Shown in pieces: positions 1-6,913 of a stretch of 7,395 nt of DNA (the first letter of the stretch is position 1; every line of letters starts with the position of its first letter). The position numbers were made by a program, and so were the translations under genes. The notes beneath the pieces are model-generated. The model was not told the origin of the DNA. It searched no databases and saw only the letters and a program-made list of their open reading frames with translations. The stretch spans positions 1-7,395 of the forward strand of contig JAKUNY010000073.1 in the NCBI GenBank assembly GCA_022451765.1, read 5' to 3'. Source of the stretch: Candidatus Poseidoniaceae archaeon (GTDB taxonomy: Archaea > Thermoplasmatota > Poseidoniia > Poseidoniales > Poseidoniaceae).

Positions 1-1857
1 ATAGCAAACGACGTTGGGGTTATTTTGTATCGTGCTACACTGACCGGAGACGGTGTTGAGAGTGACTTTAGCCAATACACGTTCAGTGTTGTAGTCAGCG
101 ATGTATCGTCGGTTGTTGGTTCTACGACGCTCTCGTTGGCGAACGGAGAATACCCTGTTGCATTCGCAGGAATCGAATCCTCTACGTTGGTCTTTACTTC
201 AGTTGATGGCGAGTTGCATGTTCGTTCACTCAGCGATGGTTTGTTGCTCCTCACAGATACACTCATCGATGACAACTGGGAGGGCGAACTCGACGTTTAT
301 CAGCGAGAGGATGGATTGGTTCATGCTGCTTGGACAAGTCGTGAACAATCCGAACAGGGTTACTACATGACCAACATTGCAATGACTTCCTTTTCGTCAA
401 CAGGTCAGATGCTACCTATTCACAAACATCTAACTCCTTTGAAAATCTCTGAAGGAAAATATTGGGGACTTGACCTTACCGAAGATGAGAACACAATGGT
501 TCTCTCAGGATACCACCGAAACATCTCAACCGGCGGTTCCTGGAGCGATTTAACATCAATCTTTAGCATTCACTCATCAAATCCAGATGAGGGTCTGAGT
601 TGGAGCGAACCAAGAAACCACATCTCCAATGTTGACATACATCCTGACGATGGTGATTCGCTTGCTTCCACCCTCGATGGCGATACCTTGCACATCCTCT
701 ACCAGGAGGAACGAAACGACGTGACCGGCATCGCTCGAAGTGGGTTGATGTACACAAGGGGAGACCTTCTGTCCAGTTCATGGTCGTATCAATCCTCAAT
801 CGGAGACGAGGCATCCTCTGCTCAGATTGCAATCGTGGAACACAATTCAGAACAAACGATGTTTGCGTCTTGGATTGAGGGTGCGGGCGAAAATGCAGAG
901 GTTGTCACAATCGCCACAACCGGTGATTGGGACGAAGATGTTGAGCGAGTCCAAGCACCAGGGGCAACCATGGTTATTTACAATCCAAGAGGGCATTTGA
1001 TTGAAGTCATCTTCGACGAGATTACAATTCGAGGGCAGGTCGCTCGATACGGTCTTTTGAAAATTGAGAACGATCAACCGGTGATTGGTCTTGGAAACAT
1101 CGTTTCGGAGAACGGTGTGCTGGGGTACAGTATGAACAACCAAGATGGCATTCTATTCCTTGTCTCCGAGACTGGTCGATTCTCAATGCAAAAATTCCTC
1201 GTTGACTCAGAACAAGAGGCTGAGGAACCTCAATCCTTGCTTGAGCAACTCTTAGAGCCACTGCCAGGTTCGGACGAGACCAAGGTCAGAATTTTCCTCG
1301 GATTGGTAGCTTTCCTCCTCATTCTCTTCACTTTGGTTGTTATCTCCCTCCGCTCAACCAAAAAAGAGGATATTGCATTGGATGATGAAGAAGTAGAGGA
1401 CGACGAAATCGCAATTCTGGTCCAAGTCGAAGATGATGATGATTTCGAAGAAGAATTGGTTGCGTCTGTACCAGTGAGCGCTCCAATTCAAGTTGAAATG
1501 GAGGAGCCTACACTGTTAGAGGAACTCGAGGCGAAGAGCATCGCAGGTGAAGGCAATGCACGGCTGAATCGAAGGATGAAACGAAAGCAAGAGAGAGAAA
1601 TTGCTGAGATCATTGCAAGTACGGGATTACCCCCGCTCCCGTCGCCTCTTCCACTCCCTGCGATTCAAGACGCAGAGATTGTTCCGACTCTACCGCCTGT
1701 TCCAGAAGTTGACTTGGGAGCCTTACCACCATTAGCTGAACTACCGCCGCTCCGACGTCAAGCCGTTTGCCCTGCGTGCAATGCAAATTTCCCTGTTACT
1801 GATATGATGCGAGCGCAAGTTGTATGCCCAATTTGTGGAGAAAAATTCAGTCTCTGA
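1..1857 (+). CDS. Single-pass membrane protein with outside beta-rich domain and cytoplasmic C-terminal zinc ribbon (5' partial)
   Basis: The frame is open from base 1 with no upstream stop, so the gene starts outside the window; the TTG at 25 is very probably an internal leucine. Counting codons from base 1, residues 1 to about 415 are beta-rich with alternating hydrophobic strands and Asp/Trp/Ser-rich turns. Recurrent patterns such as DTLHILYQEE and GLMYTRGDL resemble sialidase/BNR-type beta-propeller blades. A hydrophobic helix lies at about 429-450 (FLGLVAFLLILFTLVVISL), followed by a basic stop-transfer RSTKK. The inside tail is strongly acidic (about 457-485), then a charged Arg/Lys/Glu-rich helix and a Pro-rich linker. 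It ends in a C4 zinc ribbon with Cys590, Cys593, Cys609 and Cys612 (CPAC...CPIC). The expected topology is outside propeller, inside zinc ribbon. The ligand and function are unknown. glmS follows 9 bases downstream and may be co-transcribed. Confidence 0.85.
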   Translation: MANDVGVILYRATLTGDGVESDFSQYTFSVVVSDVSSVVGSTTLSLANGEYPVAFAGIESSTLVFTSVDGELHVRSLSDGLLLLTDTLIDDNWEGELDVYQREDGLVHAAWTSREQSEQGYYMTNIAMTSFSSTGQMLPIHKHLTPLKISEGKYWGLDLTEDENTMVLSGYHRNISTGGSWSDLTSIFSIHSSNPDEGLSWSEPRNHISNVDIHPDDGDSLASTLDGDTLHILYQEERNDVTGIARSGLMYTRGDLLSSSWSYQSSIGDEASSAQIAIVEHNSEQTMFASWIEGAGENAEVVTIATTGDWDEDVERVQAPGATMVIYNPRGHLIEVIFDEITIRGQVARYGLLKIENDQPVIGLGNIVSENGVLGYSMNNQDGILFLVSETGRFSMQKFLVDSEQEAEEPQSLLEQLLEPLPGSDETKVRIFLGLVAFLLILFTLVVISLRSTKKEDIALDDEEVEDDEIAILVQVEDDDDFEEELVASVPVSAPIQVEMEEPTLLEELEAKSIAGEGNARLNRRMKRKQEREIAEIIASTGLPPLPSPLPLPAIQDAEIVPTLPPVPEVDLGALPPLAELPPLRRQAVCPACNANFPVTDMMRAQVVCPICGEKFSL

Positions 1858-1866
1858 GGCGGTAGA
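1856..1866 (+). promoter_or_regulatory. Shine-Dalgarno site of glmS, overlapping the upstream stop codon
   Basis: The stretch TGAGGCGGTAGAATG contains GAGG (1856-1859), which pairs with the archaeal 16S 3' end, 7 bases before the ATG at 1867. GAGG shares bases with the TGA stop of the preceding gene, which suggests translational coupling of the two genes. It also supports 1867 as the start, together with the MCGIFGYIG N-terminus. Confidence 0.6.
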
Positions 1867-3396
1867 ATGTGCGGAATATTCGGATACATTGGGGATAGGA
1901 ACGCTTCTGAACTCCTTGTCAAGGGATTGCTCCGCCTTGAGTACCGAGGCTATGACTCAAGCGGCGTCGTGGTCAAGAACGGCAGTTTGCAACCCTACAA
2001 AGACATCGGCAAGATTTCCGAGATGGCTTCTTCACTGCCTCGGTTTAAAGGAACAATGGGTATTGCTCACACCCGCTGGGCGACGCATGGAGGCGTTACG
2101 AAGGAAAACGCTCATCCCCACCTAAGCAACGATGGTAAGGTCGCAATCGTCCACAACGGGATTCTTCAAAATTCAGATTTCTTGCGAAAGCGTCTGGTAA
2201 AATTAGGAGTTCAGTTGAATTCAGAAACGGATTCAGAAATCTTCTGTCATTTTATTGCGATGGAGTTGAATCAAGGAAAAGACCCGCTTCAGGCGCTTCA
2301 AAACGTCCTTTCGATGGCCAGAGGAACATGGGGTCTTTGTGTTTTGTTCGAAGACTATGACTATGTCTTGTGTGCTCGCAATGGTTCGCCTTTGATTATC
2401 GGTCGAGGTAAGGATGAGATGTTCATCTCGAGTGATCCGCATGCTATTCGGGAACATACAGATCAATTGGTTGCTCTTGAGGATGGGCAGATTGCGAAAC
2501 TGGACGCCCTCGATTTTCAGGTTATGCAGGTGGACGGCAAGAAAGTGAAGTCAAAGATATTGCATTTGGAAGAGGAATGGGGTGAGAGCGAACTTGGTGA
2601 CTACCCACACTTTATGCTGAAGGAAATCCACGAACAATCGCAATCGTTGCAGCACTGTATTTCGGGTAGGCTTCGCCATAGTGAAGGGACCTCGGCTTTG
2701 GGTGGACTTCAAATCCGACCTCAGGACCTCTCACAGTTGCCCCATGTCCGACTCATCGGATGTGGAACCGCTTTGCATGCAGCCCAGATTGGGCAGATTC
2801 TTGTCGAACAATGGGCACGAATCCCAGCAGTCTCTCATGTTGCAAGCGAGTTTAATGCAAATGATCCGGTCATCAATCCCAAAGCCCTCCATCTTGCTAT
2901 TTCGCAATCTGGAGAAACTGCCGATACGCTATCCGCAGTCAAAGAAATTCAACGGAAAGGCGCAGATGTATATGGGATTGTCAACGTCGTTGGCTCGAGC
3001 ATAGCCCGACAATGTGGCAAGGGTGTCTACATTCATTCAGGTCCAGAACAATCAGTAGCCTCGACCAAGGCATTTACCAATATGGTAGGGGCCCTTGCTT
3101 TGTTTTCACTCCAACTCGGACGAAGTCGACATCTTTCAAAAACAAAGGGGAAATCGATTGCCAGAGAGATGCGAAAAGTACCAGAAAAAATTCGTAGTTA
3201 CCTCGACAATCCTGGGCCAATACAGGCTGCAGTAGACTTAATTGTACAATCAAAGAGTGTTTTATTTCTCGGAAGAGGTATTTCTTCACCGGTAGCCTCA
3301 GAGGGTGCTCTCAAGTTGATGGAAATCGCATACATCCCCTGTCTGGCTTATCCTGCGGGTGAAATGAAACATGGACCGATTGCCTTGATCGAGTAA
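1867..3396 (+). CDS. glmS: Glutamine--fructose-6-phosphate aminotransferase (isomerizing), cut short by an in-frame TAA
   Basis: GlmS converts fructose-6-phosphate and glutamine to glucosamine-6-phosphate, the first committed step to UDP-GlcNAc for cytosolic sugar-nucleotide supply. The class-II glutaminase domain begins MCGIFGYIG, with Cys2 as nucleophile after Met removal. It has RLEYRGYDSSG, HTRWATHG (68-75), HNG (96-98) and SETDSE (119-124). The first SIS domain has GCGTALHA (from 298) and SQSGET (346-351). The E. coli Ser303 position in GCGTS is Ala here. PEQSVASTKAFTN follows. The second SIS domain has GRGISSP, EGALKLMEI with Glu486 (E. coli Glu488), and MKHGPIALIE with His502 (E. coli His504). 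The frame stops at codon 510, about 95 residues short of the usual 605-610, so this product lacks the C-tail and the Schiff-base lysine (E. coli Lys603). As read, it should not have sugar-isomerase activity. Family identity is certain; whether the stop is real is not. Confidence 0.95.
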   Translation: MCGIFGYIGDRNASELLVKGLLRLEYRGYDSSGVVVKNGSLQPYKDIGKISEMASSLPRFKGTMGIAHTRWATHGGVTKENAHPHLSNDGKVAIVHNGILQNSDFLRKRLVKLGVQLNSETDSEIFCHFIAMELNQGKDPLQALQNVLSMARGTWGLCVLFEDYDYVLCARNGSPLIIGRGKDEMFISSDPHAIREHTDQLVALEDGQIAKLDALDFQVMQVDGKKVKSKILHLEEEWGESELGDYPHFMLKEIHEQSQSLQHCISGRLRHSEGTSALGGLQIRPQDLSQLPHVRLIGCGTALHAAQIGQILVEQWARIPAVSHVASEFNANDPVINPKALHLAISQSGETADTLSAVKEIQRKGADVYGIVNVVGSSIARQCGKGVYIHSGPEQSVASTKAFTNMVGALALFSLQLGRSRHLSKTKGKSIAREMRKVPEKIRSYLDNPGPIQAAVDLIVQSKSVLFLGRGISSPVASEGALKLMEIAYIPCLAYPAGEMKHGPIALIE

Positions 3397-3684
3397 AATT
3401 CGCCTGTTGTTGTCATTGCTCCGAACGATGGAGTTCAAGATCGTACACTCAATGCAATCCATGAATGCAAAGCTCGTGGAGCGAAAATAATTCTCATTCA
3501 CGAAGAGGGAGACCCAATTTCAGAAGTTGGTGACGTCAGTATCGCAATTCCTTCGACGATTCCGATGCTTACACCCCTTCTCACGGTTTTGCCGACACAG
3601 TTGATTGCGTATCATGCAGCCCTTGCGCTGGATAATGACGTCGACCGTCCACGTAACCTAGCAAAATCTGTCACAGTGGAATGA
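3394..3684 (+). pseudogene. glmS: Detached 3' end of glmS beyond the in-frame TAA
   Basis: Directly after the TAA (3394-3396) the same frame continues for 95 sense codons to TGA 3682-3684. The residues are those expected of the second SIS domain and C-tail: NSPVVVIAPNDGVQ at the start, QLIAYHAALALDNDVDRPRN near the end, then LAKSVTVE. The last segment is nearly identical to the E. coli GlmS terminus and carries the catalytic lysine (codon 600 of the full frame). The full frame, 1867-3684, would be 605 codons, a normal GlmS length. There is no ATG, GTG or TTG in frame until ATG 3565, so re-initiation could yield only 39 residues. A single base change such as AAA or GAA to TAA explains everything. 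The cause could be a sequencing or assembly error, a strain-level nonsense mutation, or stop readthrough. Confidence 0.85.
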
Positions 3685-4404
3685 TCAAAGGACAGTAAAA
3701 CGTTGCTCTTCCTGTTTCCAACTGAACGGCTTGTAGCCAAGAGCGTGTCGAGTGTGGCGCATTTTGATGATGCCCAACTTTCGTTGAACATCGTCTTCTT
3801 TTCGATCCATGACCAAGTGAATGACGCCGTCAGAGAGATAATCTTCAACACCGTACTCGCCGAATTGCTTGTGATTTTCCCCAGTCATTTCGCAAATGAA
3901 GAAAGAGGTTAGTTCAAGACGTCGCACGGCTTCAAAAAGACGAAAAATCTCATCTCGAGGGTTTTCCATCTTTGTGAGCGTAAAAAATGCTCCAAGTGAA
4001 TCGAAGACCAGCAATTCAAACCCAATTGATTTTCTGTAGTTCGTTAATTGTTTGATGAGTTGACCCATCCAATCGACACGCTTGCTCATCCCCTGTTCAT
4101 CAAGTTGGACGCGCAGGTCGGACAAATCAATGATAGCGATTCGATTGCGGACACGTGGATCATCAACGTTCATTCCCATGTTCGACATGTGGGCTCTAAG
4201 TGATTCTTTGCCTTGTTCAAGGGTGACGTAAATTCCACTGGTTTCTCCGTACAATACGGCATTGTAGAGCATCGAGAATGTAACACTGGATTTCATCGCA
4301 CCAGAGGCACCCGCAACGATGCAGATGTGTCCTTTTGGAATCCCTCCCTGCATGTTGTCATCGAGCCCTTCTATGTGCGTAGGAATTCGTCCCATGATGT
4401 CCAT
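3685..4404 (-). CDS. RecA-superfamily ATPase of the KaiC/RAD55/GvpD type, single domain
   Basis: This is a single RecA-fold domain of 239 residues. It opens RIPTHIEGLDDNMQGGIPKG, the usual lead-in of KaiC-like proteins. The P-loop follows at 32-40 as GASGAMKSS, with Met in place of the last Walker A glycine. YVTLEQ (59-64) corresponds to the KaiC segment carrying the catalytic glutamates. Walker B is LLVFDS (131-136), and KMRHTRHALGY (214-224) matches the conserved KMR(H/G)T region near the end. Archaeal relatives include FlaH/ArlH, GvpD and many uncharacterised RAD55-like ATPases; no second KaiC domain or DNA-binding domain is visible, so the role is open. The start at 4404 is the first ATG; a second ATG at 4395 (MGRIPTHIEG) is equally plausible, since GGAG at 4407-4410 is 2 or 11 bases from these starts. 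It is divergent from maf, and its stop touches that of the full glmS frame. Confidence 0.85.
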   Translation of the reverse strand: MDIMGRIPTHIEGLDDNMQGGIPKGHICIVAGASGAMKSSVTFSMLYNAVLYGETSGIYVTLEQGKESLRAHMSNMGMNVDDPRVRNRIAIIDLSDLRVQLDEQGMSKRVDWMGQLIKQLTNYRKSIGFELLVFDSLGAFFTLTKMENPRDEIFRLFEAVRRLELTSFFICEMTGENHKQFGEYGVEDYLSDGVIHLVMDRKEDDVQRKLGIIKMRHTRHALGYKPFSWKQEEQRFTVL

Positions 4405-4431
4405 AACTCCGCCCCGCTTCTAGCAAAACCA

Positions 4432-4444
4432 TTCAACACTTGAA
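4432..4444. repeat. 13-bp inverted repeat TTCAA-CAC-TTGAA
   Basis: Perfect 5-bp arms with a 3-base spacer lie in the divergent intergenic region. The centre (4438) is 21 bp from that of the second repeat at 4453-4465, about two helical turns. It could be an operator half of a dimeric regulator, but such short repeats also arise by chance. Confidence 0.4.
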
Positions 4445-4452
4445 ACTCACCC

Positions 4453-4465
4453 TCAAATTGTTTGA
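4453..4465. repeat. 13-bp inverted repeat TCAAA-TTG-TTTGA
   Basis: Perfect 5-bp arms with a 3-base spacer, the same geometry and similar composition as the repeat at 4432-4444. It lies 34-46 bases before the maf start codon, so a bound protein would sit near the expected maf promoter. The regulatory role is inferred from position and pairing. Confidence 0.4.
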
Positions 4466-4499
4466 AAAGTCTGATGTGCATTCTTGATGTCCGTAGTTT

Positions 4500-5084
4500 G
4501 TGCGCATACTACTCGCATCTGCCTCTGAGCGCCGAGGATCAATCTTGCGTGAGCGTTTCTCAAACATTGAACAGAACGCACTCAAGGATGTGAATGAAAC
4601 CGTCCCTCGTGGATTTATATCGGACCAAGTTGAACAGGTCGTTTCAAGGAAAGCAAATGCTGTGAAGTTGGATGCTTCATTTGATGTCGTTGTTGTGGCA
4701 GACACGCTTGTTGAGGATCCCGACGACGCCCGAGAAGCGCTCGGAAAACCGCGTTCCAAGGAAGAGGCAGTCGGAATGTTGCTTCGATTACGAGGCAGTC
4801 GACACAGGGTATGGTCAGCGACGATGGTTCATGCTTTTGGTCAATGGAAAACGACCGTCGAGTATGCCCTGGTCGAGGTTGAAGACTTCTCGGATGATGT
4901 CTTGGTGGAATTGATCGAATCGGACTCGTGGGTAGGCAAAGCTGGTGCATACGATTTGGCCGGTATGATGGGTGAGTATGCGAAACTCGTCGAAGGTTCA
5001 GAGACAACCGTTCTTGGATTTACACAGGCATCTCTTCAGTATCTCGAAGAGCTTCAGTCGTTGTTTTCGATGAGCCGGTCATAA
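4500..5084 (+). CDS. Maf-family nucleoside triphosphate pyrophosphatase
   Basis: Maf/HAM1-fold enzymes hydrolyse non-canonical or canonical NTPs to NMP and pyrophosphate in the cytosol. The 194 residues match the usual Maf length. Visible motifs are LLASASERR (4-12, family S-x-R-R), VVVADTLV with the catalytic Asp68, LGKPRS with Lys83, LRGSRHRVWSA, and GKAGAY (146-151). The end of the domain departs from the usual pattern: bacterial Maf has GKAGAYGIQG and NVVGLP, while here it reads GKAGAYDLAG and TTVLGF, so the family Gln is missing and substrate preference may differ. The GTG start is forced, because an in-frame TAG lies at 4494-4496 and the first motif begins at residue 4. No Shine-Dalgarno site precedes it, so the mRNA may be leaderless or nearly so. 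Its last 31 bases overlap the convergent membrane-protein gene. Confidence 0.85.
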   Translation: MRILLASASERRGSILRERFSNIEQNALKDVNETVPRGFISDQVEQVVSRKANAVKLDASFDVVVVADTLVEDPDDAREALGKPRSKEEAVGMLLRLRGSRHRVWSATMVHAFGQWKTTVEYALVEVEDFSDDVLVELIESDSWVGKAGAYDLAGMMGEYAKLVEGSETTVLGFTQASLQYLEELQSLFSMSRS

Positions 5085-6346
5085 AACATCGGCATTCGGT
5101 GCCAATTGTCAGCGGGAAAGAGCGTATCTCGAATAAACAAAACTGCCAAAAGAACAGATGCGACGCTTTGTATCGCTATCCAAGTATAGACCGGCATGTA
5201 TTCTTCGTTTAACAAGACTGCATCGTCGTACAACGTCCAGGTCATCAACGCTCCTGAAGCCAAGAACATAAAGACAAGATGCCAGTGCGTTACCCGAGAA
5301 GACGGAGAAGAATGAAGGTGATCCTGGTGAAGATAAATCGCAAAGCCACACACGATGAAAAAGCAGGAATAGGCGATAAGAAGCCAGTGTGTTGGCTGAA
5401 TGTTACCGAGACCACCGTGCCCTGTCCATATTGGGGCAACTGAAACAATGGAAAGAAGCGGCAATAGCAAGTATCCAATCAGAACAAATCGAGAGTGCGG
5501 TTTTGAGTAATTTCCAATCGAAAATCGCATGACTTTTATTGGATTCATCATGAAGAATACATTCATGATCACAAGGGAAAACCAAACATCGATGAGGTCC
5601 TCGGATACAGTATCCCGTGCTCGAAGGAAACTGATCAATACGTAACCAAATCCCAGAACAAGAAGTGACAAAAATCGAACGCTAAGCGTGCGAGGGTTAG
5701 TGGCATTCCACCCGAGCCTTCGATTGAAATGAGAAAGCAAGGTGGTCGACATCATCATCGTACAAAAAATAGCTACAATAAACGCAACTCCAACCTCGAT
5801 CATCCCAGTAATTTCTCGAGTAAACCACGACATTGCAATAAACGATGCGCAAATGACGAGAACAAGACCTGGGGCGTACGAAAAGACACCAACTTCTCCT
5901 GACTTGCTCTTTTGCTTGACGATATCCATGGCGGATGAGGTCAACGTAAGCAAAGCCAAACACATCAAAATGATTCCAATTCCTGAGAGTTCGACAAACA
6001 TCGACCATTTCCCCGTGTAAATGCCTACGTGTATGAACAACTGACCTATTCCATTTAGTTGCAAAAAGTGCCTCATAGTCGTTTTTTCAAAGGATGGGAT
6101 GTTGTACACGAGTGGGAGTGTATCAAAGGCGATTCCGGCTAGAATCCCCATCAGTGGGCCCAAAGCAAAGAGGATGATGAGAACATAATTCATCATGGAC
6201 AATTTGTCTTGGTTTTCTTCCAGAAACAGCTCATACGGTGAAAAAAAAGTCAACCATGAGAGAAGAAACGTCAATGCGATGAAGAAGAACATCGAAGAGG
6301 TAAACAGTTCAAGATACGAACCAGCAAATTGCTTTCGATTTTCCAA
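5054..6346 (-). CDS. Polytopic membrane protein with about 12 TM helices, function unknown
   Basis: The protein has 430 residues and is very hydrophobic throughout. Likely helices lie at about 18-36, 52-75, 92-110, 117-138, 157-174, 181-205, 222-242, 250-268, 285-304, 318-338, 354-373 and 386-405. I do not recognise the family with confidence. Histidines lie in or near helices (His93, His106, His310, His320, His354, His356), in contexts like RHFLQLNGIGQLFIH and THWHLVFMFLASGALM. These are faintly reminiscent of NnrS or heme-copper-oxidase-subunit-I-like proteins, but no diagnostic motif is clear. The start is TTG at 6346, supported by GAGGTG five bases upstream; the next Met (residue 19) would remove the N-terminus and part of helix 1. 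It lies 9 bases after the sepF stop in the same direction, so it is almost certainly in that operon. Its 3' end overlaps maf by 31 bp. Confidence 0.8.
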   Translation of the reverse strand: MENRKQFAGSYLELFTSSMFFFIALTFLLSWLTFFSPYELFLEENQDKLSMMNYVLIILFALGPLMGILAGIAFDTLPLVYNIPSFEKTTMRHFLQLNGIGQLFIHVGIYTGKWSMFVELSGIGIILMCLALLTLTSSAMDIVKQKSKSGEVGVFSYAPGLVLVICASFIAMSWFTREITGMIEVGVAFIVAIFCTMMMSTTLLSHFNRRLGWNATNPRTLSVRFLSLLVLGFGYVLISFLRARDTVSEDLIDVWFSLVIMNVFFMMNPIKVMRFSIGNYSKPHSRFVLIGYLLLPLLSIVSVAPIWTGHGGLGNIQPTHWLLIAYSCFFIVCGFAIYLHQDHLHSSPSSRVTHWHLVFMFLASGALMTWTLYDDAVLLNEEYMPVYTWIAIQSVASVLLAVLFIRDTLFPADNWHRMPMFYDRLIENND

Positions 6347-6357
6347 TCCCTCACCTC
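6347..6357 (-). promoter_or_regulatory. Shine-Dalgarno site deciding a TTG start
   Basis: On the minus strand the sequence reads TGAGGTGAGGGATTG. GAGGTG (6357-6352) matches the anti-Shine-Dalgarno and is 5 bases before the TTG at 6346-6344. It shares bases with the TGA stop of sepF (6358-6356), so ribosomes ending sepF can start the next gene. The good spacing is the main reason for accepting the rare TTG start. Confidence 0.7.
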
Positions 6358-6913
6358 ACATCGCATTCAGTAATCGAGTAAGACCCAATTCATGCTTTTC
6401 AATATCAACGACAACATCTGCTCCAGGAATCAACAATAATTTGTCTTCGGTATCCAAGGCGAAGACGCCAACACCTGTTTGTTCACACATAACTCGTAAT
6501 TCCCTTCGACATGCCTGCTGATGCGATTCCATGTGAACCAGTGTCCGTAAGTCCACAATAACAGTGTCTCCTTGGAGAACTCGCTGTGCAATCTCACGGG
6601 TGCGTATTCGATGTTTATTGTCGGGTTTGACATAACGCAGGGCTCGAATAGGGCGTATCTTGAGGCGAGTGCCATGATTGGAGAGATCGTGAAACGGCTC
6701 CCCATCAGGTGTCAACGGTCCGTTCCATGCATGCGTTTGAACCGGCGTTGGTTGAGACTGAACTACTTCGATGACAGGCTCAGGAACATCGGATGGAGTA
6801 CCCGTGAGGCGCTGATTTTGGGTGGCATCTGGTTCTTTAGGAGATTGTGTGACAACACCAGCATCAGGATCTGGAAGTCCAAAGAATTGCCACAGATTCC
6901 CCATTCGTATCAC
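6356..6913 (-). CDS. sepF: Cell division protein SepF, archaeal type
   Basis: SepF tethers FtsZ to the membrane at the division site, and in archaea it is the main known FtsZ anchor. The C-terminal domain (about 84-170 of 185 residues) fits the SepF fold: RLKIRPIRAL, a helix with TREIAQRVLQ, GDTVIVDLRTL (115-125), a helix CRRELRVMCEQTG, then VGVFALDTEDKLLLIPG. The N-terminus GNLWQFFGLPD (5-15) can form the short amphipathic membrane-targeting helix typical of SepF. A Pro/Gln/Val-rich disordered linker of about 65 residues joins the two. The GTG start at 6913 overlaps the upstream stop (GTGA). An ATG at 6904 with GTGAT four bases upstream is also plausible and would place MGNLWQFFG at the very N-terminus. 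It sits in an operon between two membrane-protein genes. ftsZ is not in the window. The assignment is by motif pattern, without alignment. Confidence 0.8.
   Translation of the reverse strand: MIRMGNLWQFFGLPDPDAGVVTQSPKEPDATQNQRLTGTPSDVPEPVIEVVQSQPTPVQTHAWNGPLTPDGEPFHDLSNHGTRLKIRPIRALRYVKPDNKHRIRTREIAQRVLQGDTVIVDLRTLVHMESHQQACRRELRVMCEQTGVGVFALDTEDKLLLIPGADVVVDIEKHELGLTRLLNAM

Larger units (their letters stand above)
4405..4499. promoter_or_regulatory. Divergent promoter region between the KaiC-like ATPase and maf
   Basis: This 95-base spacer is the only real intergenic gap in the window and must hold the start signals of both flanking genes. No clear TATA box or BRE is seen; the AT-rich TTTGAAAAG (4461-4469) is a weak candidate for the maf direction. 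The spacer contains two 13-bp inverted repeats, listed separately. The promoter assignment is from gene orientation only. Confidence 0.45.

Noticed and set aside
25..1857. TTG at 25 as the true start of the left-edge gene
   Set aside because: The frame is open to base 1, there is no signal peptide after 25, and the residues are already mid-domain. The gene is simply cut by the window edge.
3394..3396. Programmed recoding to selenocysteine or pyrrolysine at the glmS stop
   Set aside because: The codon is TAA. Selenocysteine uses UGA and pyrrolysine uses UAG. The expected residue at this place is an ordinary charged residue.
3380..3420. A frameshift as the cause of the broken glmS
   Set aside because: The same frame encodes GlmS on both sides of the stop, so only a substitution is needed.
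4615..5007. Minus-strand 130-codon open frame opposite maf
   Set aside because: It is rich in Arg/Pro/His/Ser, as antisense frames often are, and lies wholly inside the clearly recognised maf gene.
5742..6020. Plus-strand 92-codon open frame inside the 12-TM gene
   Set aside because: It is a shadow of the minus-strand membrane-protein gene, with no ribosome site and no recognisable domain.
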